Below, piece after piece: positions 1-8,082 of a stretch of DNA of 64,000 nt (position 1 is its first letter; each line of letters begins with the position of its first letter). The notes under the pieces were generated by a model. The model did not search any database and was not told the origin of the DNA. It worked only from the letters and a program-made list of their open reading frames with translations. Source of the DNA: a virus; IMG/VR virus record IMGVR_UViG_3300032242_000818, positions 62,001 to 126,000 of that record; one strand, 5' to 3'. Position numbers and translations under genes: made by a program.

Positions 1-114
1 AGCATGCTCGAAACCTTCATGTCCATGCATCAATGGACGATCTTCAGCATGAGTAATATGCTTTAGTTTTTCGCCTTCAGCTTCTTCTTTTAAAAATGTT
101 TGAAACGATTTCAT
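1..114 (-). CDS. Conserved phage protein, N-terminal 38 residues only
   Basis: An open frame starts with ATG at 114 and runs off the window edge, so only 38 residues are seen. The N-terminus (MKSFQTFLKEE, then KHITHAEDRPLMHG) resembles a family found in T4-like marine phages whose members begin MKSFxxFL and carry the KHITHAEDRP segment. As far as I recall that family has no proven function. It starts 3 bases after the stop of the Dps-like gene, as part of the same transcription unit. The assignment rests on a short stretch recalled from memory. Confidence 0.6.
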   Translation of the reverse strand, partial: MKSFQTFLKEEAEGEKLKHITHAEDRPLMHGHEGFEHA

Positions 115-116
115 AC

Positions 117-563
117 TTACCCTATTTTCTTTGCAGAAGCACGTAAGAACCAACCATGCTTCTGATGCGTATCTATTCTATCAGCAATAAAATTGCAAAT
201 ACCTTGTTGTTTATTCGCATTTGCAATAGTGAACACTTTATTTAGGCTGGCAAGGACTTCGTCGTTTGCCTGTATCAAACTCGCTAGAATATCAGAAAGA
301 AGGATAACTCTAGTTGTTTCTTCTTCTAATGTTTTATATGTGTAAAGTTCATCAATACTAACTGGAGCATACTCATCTAACTTACGTAGTAGTTCAGCAG
401 TTGGATCTACAGAGTTATAAACATCAGTATATATTTCTTCAAAGAATGTATGATACTGAGTAAATTCAATACCTTCTACGTTCCAATGAAACTGGTGTGT
501 CTTATAATACATTACTGTTGCATTAGCCAGTAATACTTTAATTGCTGTTTTTAACTCATCCAT
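117..563 (-). CDS. Dps-like ferritin-fold protein
   Basis: 148 residues, the usual length for a single four-helix ferritin-like domain. The N-terminal helix holds YYKTHQFHWNVEG (about residues 20-32), matching the His/Trp-rich first helix of Dps proteins, and the C-terminal helix holds DTHQKHGWFLRA, as in phage Dps-like proteins. Dps proteins bind and oxidise Fe(II) at dimer interfaces and protect DNA from oxidative damage; the intact helix-1 histidines suggest that iron site is kept. A role in protecting phage or host DNA is inferred. It lies 2 bases downstream of the nucleotidyltransferase gene, in the same run of genes. Confidence 0.8.
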   Translation of the reverse strand: MDELKTAIKVLLANATVMYYKTHQFHWNVEGIEFTQYHTFFEEIYTDVYNSVDPTAELLRKLDEYAPVSIDELYTYKTLEEETTRVILLSDILASLIQANDEVLASLNKVFTIANANKQQGICNFIADRIDTHQKHGWFLRASAKKIG

Positions 564-565
564 TA

Positions 566-1450
566 TTATATTCCAGGTGTAACTGTAGTGTTTGACATAG
601 GGTCAGAAGTCTTAGAAGTAAAGTCCTGTGGACATTCTCCAGTATGTTGCATATTACAAACAGGGCAATAGTTCTTAACAGTAGATTTAAAAGACTTCAA
701 TTTTTTCTTTTCTACTTTCTTCTCTACTAATTTTACATTTTGAAGCCACTTGCTAACTAACTTGCCAGTAGATTCTTTTAATAAAAGGTGATTAGATCCA
801 CGCTTAACAATTTCATATTGTTCGCCATCGGACTCTACTTGCTCACCAACATTAAAGATTTCACCACGGAAATACTGTTCGCGTAGTTCGTCTTTAACTA
901 ATTTAATTTCTTCTTTGATTGGTTCAAGTCCTGAACCAATTCTGATATCATTCATCAATCTACGAGAATCAATGTCGCGAATCGATGATGGTAAATTATT
1001 TTTAAAATCTTCGTATAATCCCTTTACAGCATAACTACGAGTAGCGTCTTCGCTGTCAGGATCTTTTGCAAAAGCTGAAATAACAGTGGCTTCTTTCAAA
1101 GATCTCTTTAATGGGACAACTTTATCCGCACTTGTTACAACTATAACATTACGGTATGTTTCTTTTAATTTAGAAACTACTTCACTTAGGTTATCTGAGT
1201 AAGTAGAGAAAGTAATGTTCGGAAACAACAGATTCAAATACTGTAACTTCTTTTCTACTATTAGAGGATTCTTTTTAGCGTCGCTGATATCGGACGCATA
1301 GATGGCGTAACTAGCATTCTTCTGCTCAGCTACAGATTTGACAGCCTTGATTAAGAGTTCATGTCCGATCGTCGGAGGGTTGAACTTTGAACAGGCTAGA
1401 ACTATCGTTTTACTCGGTAGTTCTCTAATTAATTGTCTATAATCTTTCAT
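566..1450 (-). CDS. Cytidylyltransferase-like nucleotidyltransferase with C-terminal zinc-binding tail
   Basis: 294 residues. The N-terminus reads ACSKFNPPTIGHELLI, the phosphate-binding loop plus the HxGH-type motif (here TIGH) of the nucleotidyltransferase superfamily that includes NadR/CoaD-like enzymes. A second conserved-looking segment, DATRSYAVKGLYEDF (about residues 135-150), fits the C-terminal motif of that superfamily. The middle is charged, and the last 40 residues contain CPVCNMQHTGECP, a likely small zinc knuckle. Similar proteins occur in many T4-like phages; the substrate is unknown. Replacement of the first His of HxGH by Thr may alter activity. A late-type promoter lies 32 bases upstream of the ATG. 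Confidence 0.7.
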   Translation of the reverse strand: MKDYRQLIRELPSKTIVLACSKFNPPTIGHELLIKAVKSVAEQKNASYAIYASDISDAKKNPLIVEKKLQYLNLLFPNITFSTYSDNLSEVVSKLKETYRNVIVVTSADKVVPLKRSLKEATVISAFAKDPDSEDATRSYAVKGLYEDFKNNLPSSIRDIDSRRLMNDIRIGSGLEPIKEEIKLVKDELREQYFRGEIFNVGEQVESDGEQYEIVKRGSNHLLLKESTGKLVSKWLQNVKLVEKKVEKKKLKSFKSTVKNYCPVCNMQHTGECPQDFTSKTSDPMSNTTVTPGI

Positions 1451-1481
1451 TTAATCCATCAATTTAATAGTGTTATATGGT

Positions 1482-1489
1482 TATTTATA
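1482..1489 (-). promoter_or_regulatory. T4-type late promoter -10 box (TATAAATA)
   Basis: On the minus strand the sequence is TATAAATA, identical to the T4 late promoter -10 element recognised by gp55. It lies in the 46-base gap upstream of the nucleotidyltransferase gene, about 32 bases before its ATG. This is the only perfect copy of the T4 box that I noted in an intergenic position. Confidence 0.6.
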
Positions 1490-1496
1490 AGAGGTA

Positions 1497-2864
1497 TTAT
1501 TTCATTGAGAACTTAATACCAGTATTATCCGAGTCTTTGGCGTTCGCTCCATAGGCAAACTTAAAGGTAGCATTAGAGAATAATTTCTTTTCGAAGCCCA
1601 TAGACTCTCCAGGGAATGTTAGATATACCTGTTCTGTCTTCATTTCTCTACTAATATTATTTAAGATCTCCTGATAAATCGGAGTCTTGTTCATATAATC
1701 AACAAGGGCATAGCCCATTGGAGCCAATACTAGAGAATAGTATTTCTTATAAGTTGGGGTGCTAAAAACAACTTTTAAAGAATCATCGGAAGCATTCTTA
1801 CCCAGCGTATCATACACATCTTTAAATTCTGCATTAAAAGATTTCATTCTATTCTCTGCTTTTTTAGAAGCGTCGGCAATCTTTTGAATTTTAGCTGAGA
1901 CATGTTCAATAGTAAAATCTGCTTTTGCTCCAATAGCACTCTTTAGTTTAGTATATGCTGGTAGGTTTAGAGTTTTATATGCAGCAAGAATTTTAGTAGA
2001 AGTATTACCTGAATCAGAAGCAAGTGCTTGGAGAACTCCAATTGCTTTCTTTTCTTCAGCTGTTGGTGTTTTATACACAGTTTTGATATTTTCAACAATC
2101 GCTCCGATAGAAGGAGCAGCACCTGCTTCAAATTTAGCAGATACATCAACAGGAACAATCTTTGTACCTATTTTAATTTTAATAACATAGTCAACTAATG
2201 CAGCGTTACTTTCTAGAGAAAAGTAACACTCAGTCCAACCCTTAGAAAAATTTTGCGTTAGATACCAACGTAAAGAAAGAACTTCCCCAAAGTCTTTACC
2301 AATGGCTTGTTTGTCTTGTTGCTTTACAATTTTAAACGCTTTCTTTGCAGCAGCATTCATAGGAATGTTATCTCTATGAGTTGTATTTGCTGCAACGCTT
2401 TCATATAATGTTTTGATACAATCTTTAACATCATTAGGAACAGATACTGCTTTAATACCAGCATAAACTGCTTTATCAAACTCAGCAAGTGTTTTAAATT
2501 TCTTATCTGTCAATAGAAGTTTATCTGGAGCAAGATCTTTAGTTTTAAGACTACCTTTCTCAGTAAAGGTATTTACAATTAAGAATTGTTCTTTTGCTGC
2601 GCAAGAAGCAACTGCTGTTTTTATTGTTATTAGTTTTGCTTTGTATTTACCCGAAATTGATTTTTCTTCAGTTGGAGTTAAATCTGAAATAGTCCCAACG
2701 ATTTTGGCTTCTTTTAAAAGGGCATCTAAAGATCCAGGGTATGCTACTTCCACTGCATTAATCTGAGTTTGATAACGTGATTTTTTAATTGATGATTTTA
2801 TTTGTTTACCCTTTAAGTAAACATCAATCTTTTTGGCAGTTGCCGTAAGTTTAGTATAATCCAT
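1497..2864 (-). CDS. Unknown 455-residue phage protein
   Basis: I do not recognise a named family. The protein is lysine/alanine-rich and largely helical in appearance. In the middle (about residues 190-255) it has an ordered block: KDFGEVLSLRWYL, then NAALVDYVIKIKIG, then VPVDVSAKFEAGAAPS. The spacing of Glu, Asp and a Ser-x-Lys after beta-like strands is loosely like a PD-(D/E)XK nuclease core, but the usual D/ExK is replaced by SAK, so this is only a suggestion. No signal peptide or membrane segment is seen. It is followed by the nucleotidyltransferase and Dps-like genes and has a late-type box just upstream, which suggests late expression and perhaps virion packaging. Confidence 0.55.
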   Translation of the reverse strand: MDYTKLTATAKKIDVYLKGKQIKSSIKKSRYQTQINAVEVAYPGSLDALLKEAKIVGTISDLTPTEEKSISGKYKAKLITIKTAVASCAAKEQFLIVNTFTEKGSLKTKDLAPDKLLLTDKKFKTLAEFDKAVYAGIKAVSVPNDVKDCIKTLYESVAANTTHRDNIPMNAAAKKAFKIVKQQDKQAIGKDFGEVLSLRWYLTQNFSKGWTECYFSLESNAALVDYVIKIKIGTKIVPVDVSAKFEAGAAPSIGAIVENIKTVYKTPTAEEKKAIGVLQALASDSGNTSTKILAAYKTLNLPAYTKLKSAIGAKADFTIEHVSAKIQKIADASKKAENRMKSFNAEFKDVYDTLGKNASDDSLKVVFSTPTYKKYYSLVLAPMGYALVDYMNKTPIYQEILNNISREMKTEQVYLTFPGESMGFEKKLFSNATFKFAYGANAKDSDNTGIKFSMK

Positions 2865-2889
2865 AGTAACCTAATAATCTATAATTTGA

Positions 2890-2897
2890 TATTTAGG
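2890..2897 (-). promoter_or_regulatory. Late-type promoter box (CCTAAATA)
   Basis: Minus strand reads CCTAAATA about 26 bases before the ATG of the 455-residue protein and overlaps the stop codon of the preceding HExxH gene. The same CTAAATA form occurs before several virion genes in this window, which supports it as a variant late promoter. Confidence 0.4.
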
Positions 2898-3588
2898 TCA
2901 GTCTATTATACTTGCGATCCCATTTACCTATCTGGTCTATGATCTTACGAGTGGCTTGATTGTTTCTTAAATCATAGTTAAATGTTTTTAAGAAATAGTG
3001 AAGTGTAGAAGAATCTCGTTTCTTTAAGTAACGATTCAACAGGATGTTGATATCTACATTTGGTCTGCGCATTTTATAGTCTAGATACACACAATGCGCA
3101 TATGCTTGTATCTCATCAAACTCAGAGAGATATGCTCTCTGTTCATCTTTCTTAGCGTTTCCTACTTTCTTATAGGGAACTACATAATTGCTCCATTCAT
3201 CACCACGTCTATCATATTGCATAAAATGAATCATCTCATGCATCAGAGTTTGTAGTAAACGAAATTTAAATGATGCCCAAGATTTATCGCTGAATGGGAA
3301 TATGTTATATTTTTGTGTATAGATTTGAAGAGTTATCTGGCGTTTTTCTGTGTCATACTCGCCACCGATAGCCACATAGTTTTCAGTCCACTTTGCTTTG
3401 GACTTTTCTTTGCGCCACTCAATTTTAGTGCGCCATTTTCTTACGTAATTTGATAACCCTATTGGATTGTTTTTATAAGAATCTAGATCCACCCATACTT
3501 TTGATGGAATGAGTTTTGCTCTGAATGGACGCTCATAGAAATTGAGTAAGTCCAGCCAGTCGTAAGTTGCGTTCTCTAGGAATTTCAT
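2893..3588 (-). CDS. Putative zinc metallopeptidase-like protein (HExxH)
   Basis: 231 residues with MHEMIHFMQY, an HExxH zinc motif (H117, E118, H121), followed 35 residues later by SEFDEIQAYAH, where E156 or E159 could be a third ligand as in gluzincin-type peptidases. The regions before the motif are beta-rich and basic. Phages commonly encode proteins with this HEMIH...DEIxAYA pattern and none has a firmly known substrate to my knowledge. SprT-like assignment is an alternative, but the Glu-type third ligand argues against it. The gene is 20 bases downstream of the P-loop kinase gene. Confidence 0.6.
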   Translation of the reverse strand: MKFLENATYDWLDLLNFYERPFRAKLIPSKVWVDLDSYKNNPIGLSNYVRKWRTKIEWRKEKSKAKWTENYVAIGGEYDTEKRQITLQIYTQKYNIFPFSDKSWASFKFRLLQTLMHEMIHFMQYDRRGDEWSNYVVPYKKVGNAKKDEQRAYLSEFDEIQAYAHCVYLDYKMRRPNVDINILLNRYLKKRDSSTLHYFLKTFNYDLRNNQATRKIIDQIGKWDRKYNRLT

Positions 3589-3608
3589 GGTTCCCAGAAG
3601 ATACTTGC

Positions 3609-4217
3609 TTAACTAAATTGCTTCTCCAAAAATGCAAGAACCTTCCCCTGCTCCTCTAAGTTAGTATTTGCAAACTCAGTAATATATGGCATAAGGTCAA
3701 AATTAGACATCAAGTTACTATATTTAGTTTCTCTTCCACGTAGGAATTGCTCGGACTGATCGGATCCACGATCTCGATATCTTTGTTCTAGGATATCCTT
3801 TGGAGCCTTTAAAAATACCACTTCTAGTTGGGTGTTCGGGAGACACATACAGAACTCTAGGAATGATTGGTTAAAAACCCTATCTCCCTCGAAAAGGATA
3901 TTACAGTTGTGGGAAGCGACCCATTCTTGAAGAGGTGGTTGAACAGCCATAGAAAGTCGATCGGTTCCAGCAAAGGTTTCGCCCTCGTCATATTTACCGA
4001 GGATGTATAGATCTCGTTCTGTATTATAAGAGGCATTTACTAATTTAGCAGGAGAAACTTCTAGCCAAGTTTTATCTTCCATAAACTTACGGAACAAAGT
4101 AGTCTTGCCAGTTCCAGGAGAACCACCAACTGCGATAATCTTTCTGGTCTTCATAGGATTAGTTACCCTTTCTACATTAATAGTGTCAACTACACCTACG
4201 TTCTCATTAAATGCCAT
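3609..4217 (-). CDS. P-loop kinase, candidate hydroxymethyl-pyrimidine DNA kinase
   Basis: 202 residues from the ATG at 4217, which has a GAGGAAA ribosome site 8-10 bases upstream; the longer ATG at 4232 lacks one. Walker A is GGSPGTGKTT (about residues 31-40) after a short extension. NILFEGDRVF fits a Walker B/acceptor region, and YRDRGSDQ with RGRETKYSN resembles the arginine-rich lid of small-molecule kinases. Phage P-loop kinases of this size next to amino-acid:DNA transferase genes include 5-hydroxymethyluracil-DNA kinases, which phosphorylate the modified base in DNA. I infer that role from the neighbours; a nucleotide or polynucleotide kinase role is the alternative. It overlaps the upstream gene by 11 bases. 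Confidence 0.6.
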   Translation of the reverse strand: MAFNENVGVVDTINVERVTNPMKTRKIIAVGGSPGTGKTTLFRKFMEDKTWLEVSPAKLVNASYNTERDLYILGKYDEGETFAGTDRLSMAVQPPLQEWVASHNCNILFEGDRVFNQSFLEFCMCLPNTQLEVVFLKAPKDILEQRYRDRGSDQSEQFLRGRETKYSNLMSNFDLMPYITEFANTNLEEQGKVLAFLEKQFS

Positions 4218-4623
4218 TTCTAATTTCCTCAATCATTTTAATCAGTTCTTCTTTACTAAAAACCCAAACACGTCCACGAAAAGAATGTGTATCAGTATTC
4301 TGATCAGTTCTCTTTGTAAAGGTCATCTTGTTAGTAACTTCTTCTGAAGCATACTTTGATAGATTACGTTTAATCTCAGTAGCATAATCTACATTACTTT
4401 CACGTAGTTTCATAAGTTCAAACTCTTGAACTCGATGTTCAACAGTCAACTCATTTAGTGAGTAACGATCTAAAATCATTTCAACTGGTGGGCGGACAGC
4501 AATAGTTGCACCAGTGGTATTCATAGTTATAGTATTACCAGTAGTATTTGAAACTGCAATATTATTCATATCTTCCCAGATAGCATTAGTAAGCCCAGTC
4601 ATTTGTCCTTTAGTCACAGCCAT
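4207..4623 (-). CDS. Unknown 138-residue protein
   Basis: Not recognised. The N-terminal third is rich in Thr, Asn and Val (NTTGNTITMNTTGATI), the middle is helical and charged (about residues 60-95), and the C-terminus contains SFRGRVWVFSKEELIKMIEE. It sits between the amino-acid:DNA-transferase-like gene (its start codon touches that gene's stop) and the P-loop kinase, so it is probably co-translated with both and may belong to the same pathway or complex. Confidence 0.55.
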   Translation of the reverse strand: MAVTKGQMTGLTNAIWEDMNNIAVSNTTGNTITMNTTGATIAVRPPVEMILDRYSLNELTVEHRVQEFELMKLRESNVDYATEIKRNLSKYASEEVTNKMTFTKRTDQNTDTHSFRGRVWVFSKEELIKMIEEIRNGI

Positions 4624-5639
4624 TAAAAATTCTCCAATCCAATTAAAACAGGTTCTTCATCATCAAACATCCACTCCAAGTTTTCTATTTTACCTGAACT
4701 TAGGAAAGAAGAAAACTTTTCTTTATCAATTCCTCTTTTGTGATCAAGACGAAAGTCAATAGTCTCTTCACGTGATTGCCAAAGAACATCCCAATCAATA
4801 CCATACCAACCATCGTTTTCTGCTTTAATAATCTCTTCTGCCTGACGATCTAAGTAGTAACCAAGATAACGACCATGATGTTCTCTAAAGATTTTCTTAA
4901 AAGAACATAAGCAGGTTTCCATTGTAAAGAAGTCTACTTGCGTTTCCAAATCTGGGAATCTATCTTTGGTTTCGGTGAGAATATATCTGGCTTCTGACTC
5001 AAGATTCGTATACTCGCTACTAGTGAGTTTTCTATCCATATCGTCGTGTCTGCCGAGGGCGCAAAGTAATCCATTACGATGAGAACGAGAGCCATCAAAA
5101 TCATCCAGCATGAGACTAGTAGGGCTGATGCGAATACCAGCGGTATGCTTAAGATGCTGAAGGTAAAACCAAGTGGAATAACGACCAAACTTATGCAGCC
5201 CAGACTTAACGCTTTCCCACAGATTATCAAAGTTGACTTCCTCATTATCTCCATAAAATCTTTCCAATCTTTCTCGTTGAGATCTGCCACCAATGAACTG
5301 TTGATATGAAGCAAACATGGCAGGTAGATGCCCCTTGTTCCACTTTGTATCAGTTTGGTAGCGTAATCGTTTATAGTTTGTTGCGTTCCACTGCGTAATG
5401 CGATCAACTGTTGCTAATTCAAAATCAGGAAACTCATTCATCAATACCCATGCAGTTGGTAATTGATAAGTGTTGCCGTATAGCCAAGCGAGCCAAAGAC
5501 GTTGTTCATCATTATGCTCGTAACGCTTATTGAGATAGTTCGTGCACCAAACAGCTGGGTCACAATCATCATACTTTAATGACCATGCATACCAGCGGAT
5601 GAACGCTTCTCTATTATTTTGCGGAAGTCTGTAATCCAT
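4623..5639 (-). CDS. Amino-acid:DNA-transferase-like (alpha-glutamyl/putrescinyl-thymine pyrophosphorylase family) protein
   Basis: 338 residues, Trp/Tyr/Arg-rich and all-helical in appearance. The N-terminal block NREAFIRWYAWSL, then DCDPAVW, then LWLAWLYGNTYQLPTAWVLM matches my memory of a family in T4-like phages annotated as amino-acid:DNA transferase. In known systems such enzymes displace pyrophosphate from an activated 5-hydroxymethyl-pyrimidine in DNA and attach an amine or amino acid. Other conserved-looking parts are KFGRYSTWFYLQHLKHT and SLMLDDFDGSRSHRNGL. It sits two genes upstream of a P-loop kinase and in the same cluster as a TET/JBP-like oxygenase, which is the context expected for DNA hypermodification. 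Family membership is recalled, not searched. Confidence 0.6.
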   Translation of the reverse strand: MDYRLPQNNREAFIRWYAWSLKYDDCDPAVWCTNYLNKRYEHNDEQRLWLAWLYGNTYQLPTAWVLMNEFPDFELATVDRITQWNATNYKRLRYQTDTKWNKGHLPAMFASYQQFIGGRSQRERLERFYGDNEEVNFDNLWESVKSGLHKFGRYSTWFYLQHLKHTAGIRISPTSLMLDDFDGSRSHRNGLLCALGRHDDMDRKLTSSEYTNLESEARYILTETKDRFPDLETQVDFFTMETCLCSFKKIFREHHGRYLGYYLDRQAEEIIKAENDGWYGIDWDVLWQSREETIDFRLDHKRGIDKEKFSSFLSSGKIENLEWMFDDEEPVLIGLENF

Positions 5640-5952
5640 CTAGATGTTCAAATTCCATTTTTAATTCATTAATTAACATATTTAATTGCTTGATTGCAGT
5701 TTTCTCTTCACGAATTTCTCTTGCTGCTTTATTCTGATCATCAAAACATACGCAACAATATCCACGAACATCGTTTTTGCGTTTCCTTGTGCTTTGAGAT
5801 TTTAAATAAAATGCGCTTAGTGGTTTATATACCCTACAGCATTTACACCAAGATACTGCTCTTGATTTTGTTCCATCAAGATTAGTTACCCATGCATCTT
5901 CAGCAATTTTCCTCGTAACAACTGCTAAATTTTCTTTTCTTAAGTGTGTCAT
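5614..5952 (-). CDS. Small zinc-ribbon protein
   Basis: 112 residues with two CxxC-type pairs, WCKCCRVYKP and YCCVCFDDQN (about residues 36 and 66), separated by a basic loop, followed by a helical C-terminal tail with coiled-coil character. This is the layout of phage zinc-ribbon proteins related to the metal-binding half of HNH/endonuclease VII-type proteins, but no catalytic His-Asn-His is evident, so a structural or nucleic-acid-binding role is more likely. A sigma70-type promoter lies directly upstream and GGGA precedes the ATG by 7 bases. It overlaps the transferase-like gene by 26 bases. Confidence 0.6.
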   Translation of the reverse strand: MTHLRKENLAVVTRKIAEDAWVTNLDGTKSRAVSWCKCCRVYKPLSAFYLKSQSTRKRKNDVRGYCCVCFDDQNKAAREIREEKTAIKQLNMLINELKMEFEHLDGLQTSAK

Positions 5953-5971
5953 AGTGTGTTCCCAAAATTAT

Positions 5972-6000
5972 ATTTTACTATAAAAATGAATGAAAGTCAA
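5972..6000 (-). promoter_or_regulatory. Sigma70-type promoter upstream of the zinc-ribbon/transferase/kinase unit
   Basis: Minus strand -35 TTGACT and -10 TAAAAT are separated by exactly 17 bases. The promoter overlaps the last codons of the GNAT gene and would drive the zinc-ribbon, transferase-like, unknown and kinase genes separately from the genes upstream. Confidence 0.65.
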
Positions 6001-6532
6001 GTTGTTTTTGATTCTCTGCAAGACTGAATAAGGTTACGCAACCACCCTTACCCTTGCGATTAACAGCCTTATTGATAGTTGTATCAGAGTAATCGTAGTC
6101 AGCATCTGCATAAGTATCTCCACCTATACGAAAGATAGATAACTGACACCCACTCTTTTGAGCACCCCAAAACTTAAATCCAAGTCGTTCATAGAAACCA
6201 ACTGCCGTCTTCTCGGATGATACTCTAAAGTAAAGAGCACCATTAGATCTTGCACGCTTCAATGAATCTTCACATAATAATCTTGCAGAACCTTTGCCTC
6301 TATGTTTTGAAAATGTATGTAAGAGTTGTAAGTTTGCTACGTGAGGTTTGGTCTTTGAGATTGTAGTAATTATGGCAGCAGTTAATTCATTACCATCATA
6401 TACGCCAATACAGCAATTCCATTGATCCTGCATATCTGCTTTGGCAACAAATGTTTTGGCAAAGTTATCTTCTTTGTCTTCAGTAATTGCTGCTATAAAA
6501 TCAGCACGTGAACACTTAGACAACTTCAACAT
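5978..6532 (-). CDS. GNAT-family acetyltransferase
   Basis: 184 residues. The acetyl-CoA pyrophosphate loop is KHRGKGSARLL (R78-x-x-G-x-A) and the C-terminal GNAT signature is AVGFYERLGFKFWG (110-123). The N-terminal part holds the beta strands of the fold (AAIITTI, VANLQLLHTF). After the GNAT core is a 50-residue extension (YADADYDYSD, then a basic KGKGGC stretch) ending LDFHSFL. GNAT enzymes transfer acyl groups to amines. Next to an amidoligase and a glutamine amidotransferase, an amine-acylating or peptide-forming step is plausible. Its start overlaps the amidoligase stop by 17 bases. Confidence 0.75.
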   Translation of the reverse strand: MLKLSKCSRADFIAAITEDKEDNFAKTFVAKADMQDQWNCCIGVYDGNELTAAIITTISKTKPHVANLQLLHTFSKHRGKGSARLLCEDSLKRARSNGALYFRVSSEKTAVGFYERLGFKFWGAQKSGCQLSIFRIGGDTYADADYDYSDTTINKAVNRKGKGGCVTLFSLAENQKQLDFHSFL

Positions 6533-7400
6533 ATGTTCTTACTTTTTCTCCGCGATCTTCTGGATGTTTAGTTTTCTCCCAGCCAATAAACTGAAGTAGA
6601 TCCCACTGCATTGGAGGGAATGTATAATGATTGTTTGAAATTAATTCTAATACACTTTGACCATCATTCAATGCAGCATCAAGGAAGTCTTGAACGAAAC
6701 GAAAACAAGATTCAAGTTCAGTACGATCCATTGTACCACGAAATAATCTAAACTCTACAGTATCAATATGCTTCAGTGCGTACATATTAATAGCGTAGCG
6801 GAATGGGCGACCCATTGATACTCCATCTTTACCAGCAGCGTGCATCTTAATGAATGAATCAAAGTCAGTTGCTTTGTTGATAATGTTATCTGACATATAG
6901 TCAGGCATTGCTCGACCACCATCAAACTTCAAATACATCTTTGCGCCTTTGGCACCTTTCATTTGGTTATGCTCAAAGTAACCATAGACGTGCTCAATAG
7001 TATCTGTTTGGTTTTCTTTAATGTATTTTGTTAATCGTTTCAATGCTTCGATATCGTCCCTAAGACCAGGAACTCTACAATGAATATGAGTGTGAGCGGT
7101 AACACCCACAGTGGGAGGAGTGCCATTATCATCAAACATTTTATAAAGTTCAAAATATCTGTCAACCTGTTCTTCCCAAGTCTTAGTAGGTTTTGTATTA
7201 ATCTCACCACCAACTGGTGGAGTTTCTCCAAGTGGGTCAGCGCAGACATATTTGTATGGTTCTCTTAGGTTAATAATATCTCGTTCTGAGTATTCCCAAG
7301 AACCAAGATGCTCTGGAATGGAAAAAGAGCGAGGAACATCACCCCACTCTATTTCCATACCGTATGTATATTTGTCAGTTGGATATGGTTTCAGTTTCAT
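6516..7400 (-). CDS. Glutamine-synthetase-fold amidoligase
   Basis: 294 residues. Motifs of the GS-like COOH-NH2 ligase (Amidoligase_2) family are visible in order: GMEIEW (14-19, metal-binding Glu), PVGGEINTKP (62-71), HTHIHCRV (103-110) and TVEFRLFRGT (214-223). Such enzymes use ATP to join a carboxylate and an amine. Published surveys of the family report gene neighbourhoods with class II amidotransferases and GNATs, which is exactly the arrangement here. The substrate (free amino compound, protein tail or base-linked adduct) is unknown. It overlaps the glutamine amidotransferase gene by 26 bases, which implies coupled translation. Confidence 0.75.
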   Translation of the reverse strand: MKLKPYPTDKYTYGMEIEWGDVPRSFSIPEHLGSWEYSERDIINLREPYKYVCADPLGETPPVGGEINTKPTKTWEEQVDRYFELYKMFDDNGTPPTVGVTAHTHIHCRVPGLRDDIEALKRLTKYIKENQTDTIEHVYGYFEHNQMKGAKGAKMYLKFDGGRAMPDYMSDNIINKATDFDSFIKMHAAGKDGVSMGRPFRYAINMYALKHIDTVEFRLFRGTMDRTELESCFRFVQDFLDAALNDGQSVLELISNNHYTFPPMQWDLLQFIGWEKTKHPEDRGEKVRTYVEVV

Positions 7401-8082
7401 AATCTACTTTCTGTAAATCTGGTTTGTTAGTTTTAACAAGATTAACATTCATTGTCATATTTGAATCAAATGTCAAGTAAGTGTTCATTGGCACTTCAAC
7501 TGCTGGAATTCTAATACCTGCACGTTTAGGAATATCCGCAGTAGAAGTAATTATAACTCCATTCACTAAAGAAGTCAAATATAATGGACGCTTACCATTT
7601 CTGAAAACAACAAGATGTTTATCATTAACTGATAACTCACAAACTGCCATAGATGCATCTGGATATTCACCAAGAGCATTTGCAGAATGTAAAACAAGTT
7701 CTGAATCATTCTTTGTTTCACAAGGGTAATGAAATAACTTACCCCAATTCTCTGGGAGTTCTTGAGTGATAACTCCGTTGTGAACAATAGAATGTGTTTC
7801 GCTTGCTATCGGCTGGTTATACAATAAATCGCTAGTACTATATCTACAGTGACCAATAAGGTAAAGATTACCGTCATCATTAACCATCTCCTCTAAATTA
7901 TCTAGATGAACAAATTTATCCGCAGGAACTGATTCCTTAAATGTAGTAATCCTACCATCTTTGATATAAGATAAACCAGTTGCATGCATTCCTCTAATCT
8001 TGGACTCGAGGAACACTTTACGGATAGATTCAAAATCCTTGGCAGTAGGATTCTGAATCAAAGCACCAATAACACTACACAT
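7375..8082 (-). CDS. Class II glutamine amidotransferase
   Basis: 235 residues beginning MCSVIGAL, so Cys2 becomes the N-terminal nucleophile after Met removal. RGMHATGLSYI corresponds to the RGxDxxG segment of the family. GHCRYSTSDLLYNQP and HSIVHNGVI match the glutamine-binding segments of GATase II enzymes, and NDSELVLH follows as in PurF/GlmS-type domains. The length fits a stand-alone glutaminase domain without a synthase partner fused to it. It releases ammonia from glutamine, probably for the adjoining amidoligase. An autolytic or regulatory role is the less likely alternative. Confidence 0.8.
   Translation of the reverse strand: MCSVIGALIQNPTAKDFESIRKVFLESKIRGMHATGLSYIKDGRITTFKESVPADKFVHLDNLEEMVNDDGNLYLIGHCRYSTSDLLYNQPIASETHSIVHNGVITQELPENWGKLFHYPCETKNDSELVLHSANALGEYPDASMAVCELSVNDKHLVVFRNGKRPLYLTSLVNGVIITSTADIPKRAGIRIPAVEVPMNTYLTFDSNMTMNVNLVKTNKPDLQKVDYETETISN

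Noticed and set aside
4934-5407. 157-codon frame overlapping the transferase-like gene
   Set aside because: It has a membrane-like stretch, but the other frame encodes the Trp/Tyr-rich conserved protein and has the coupled start and stop positions.
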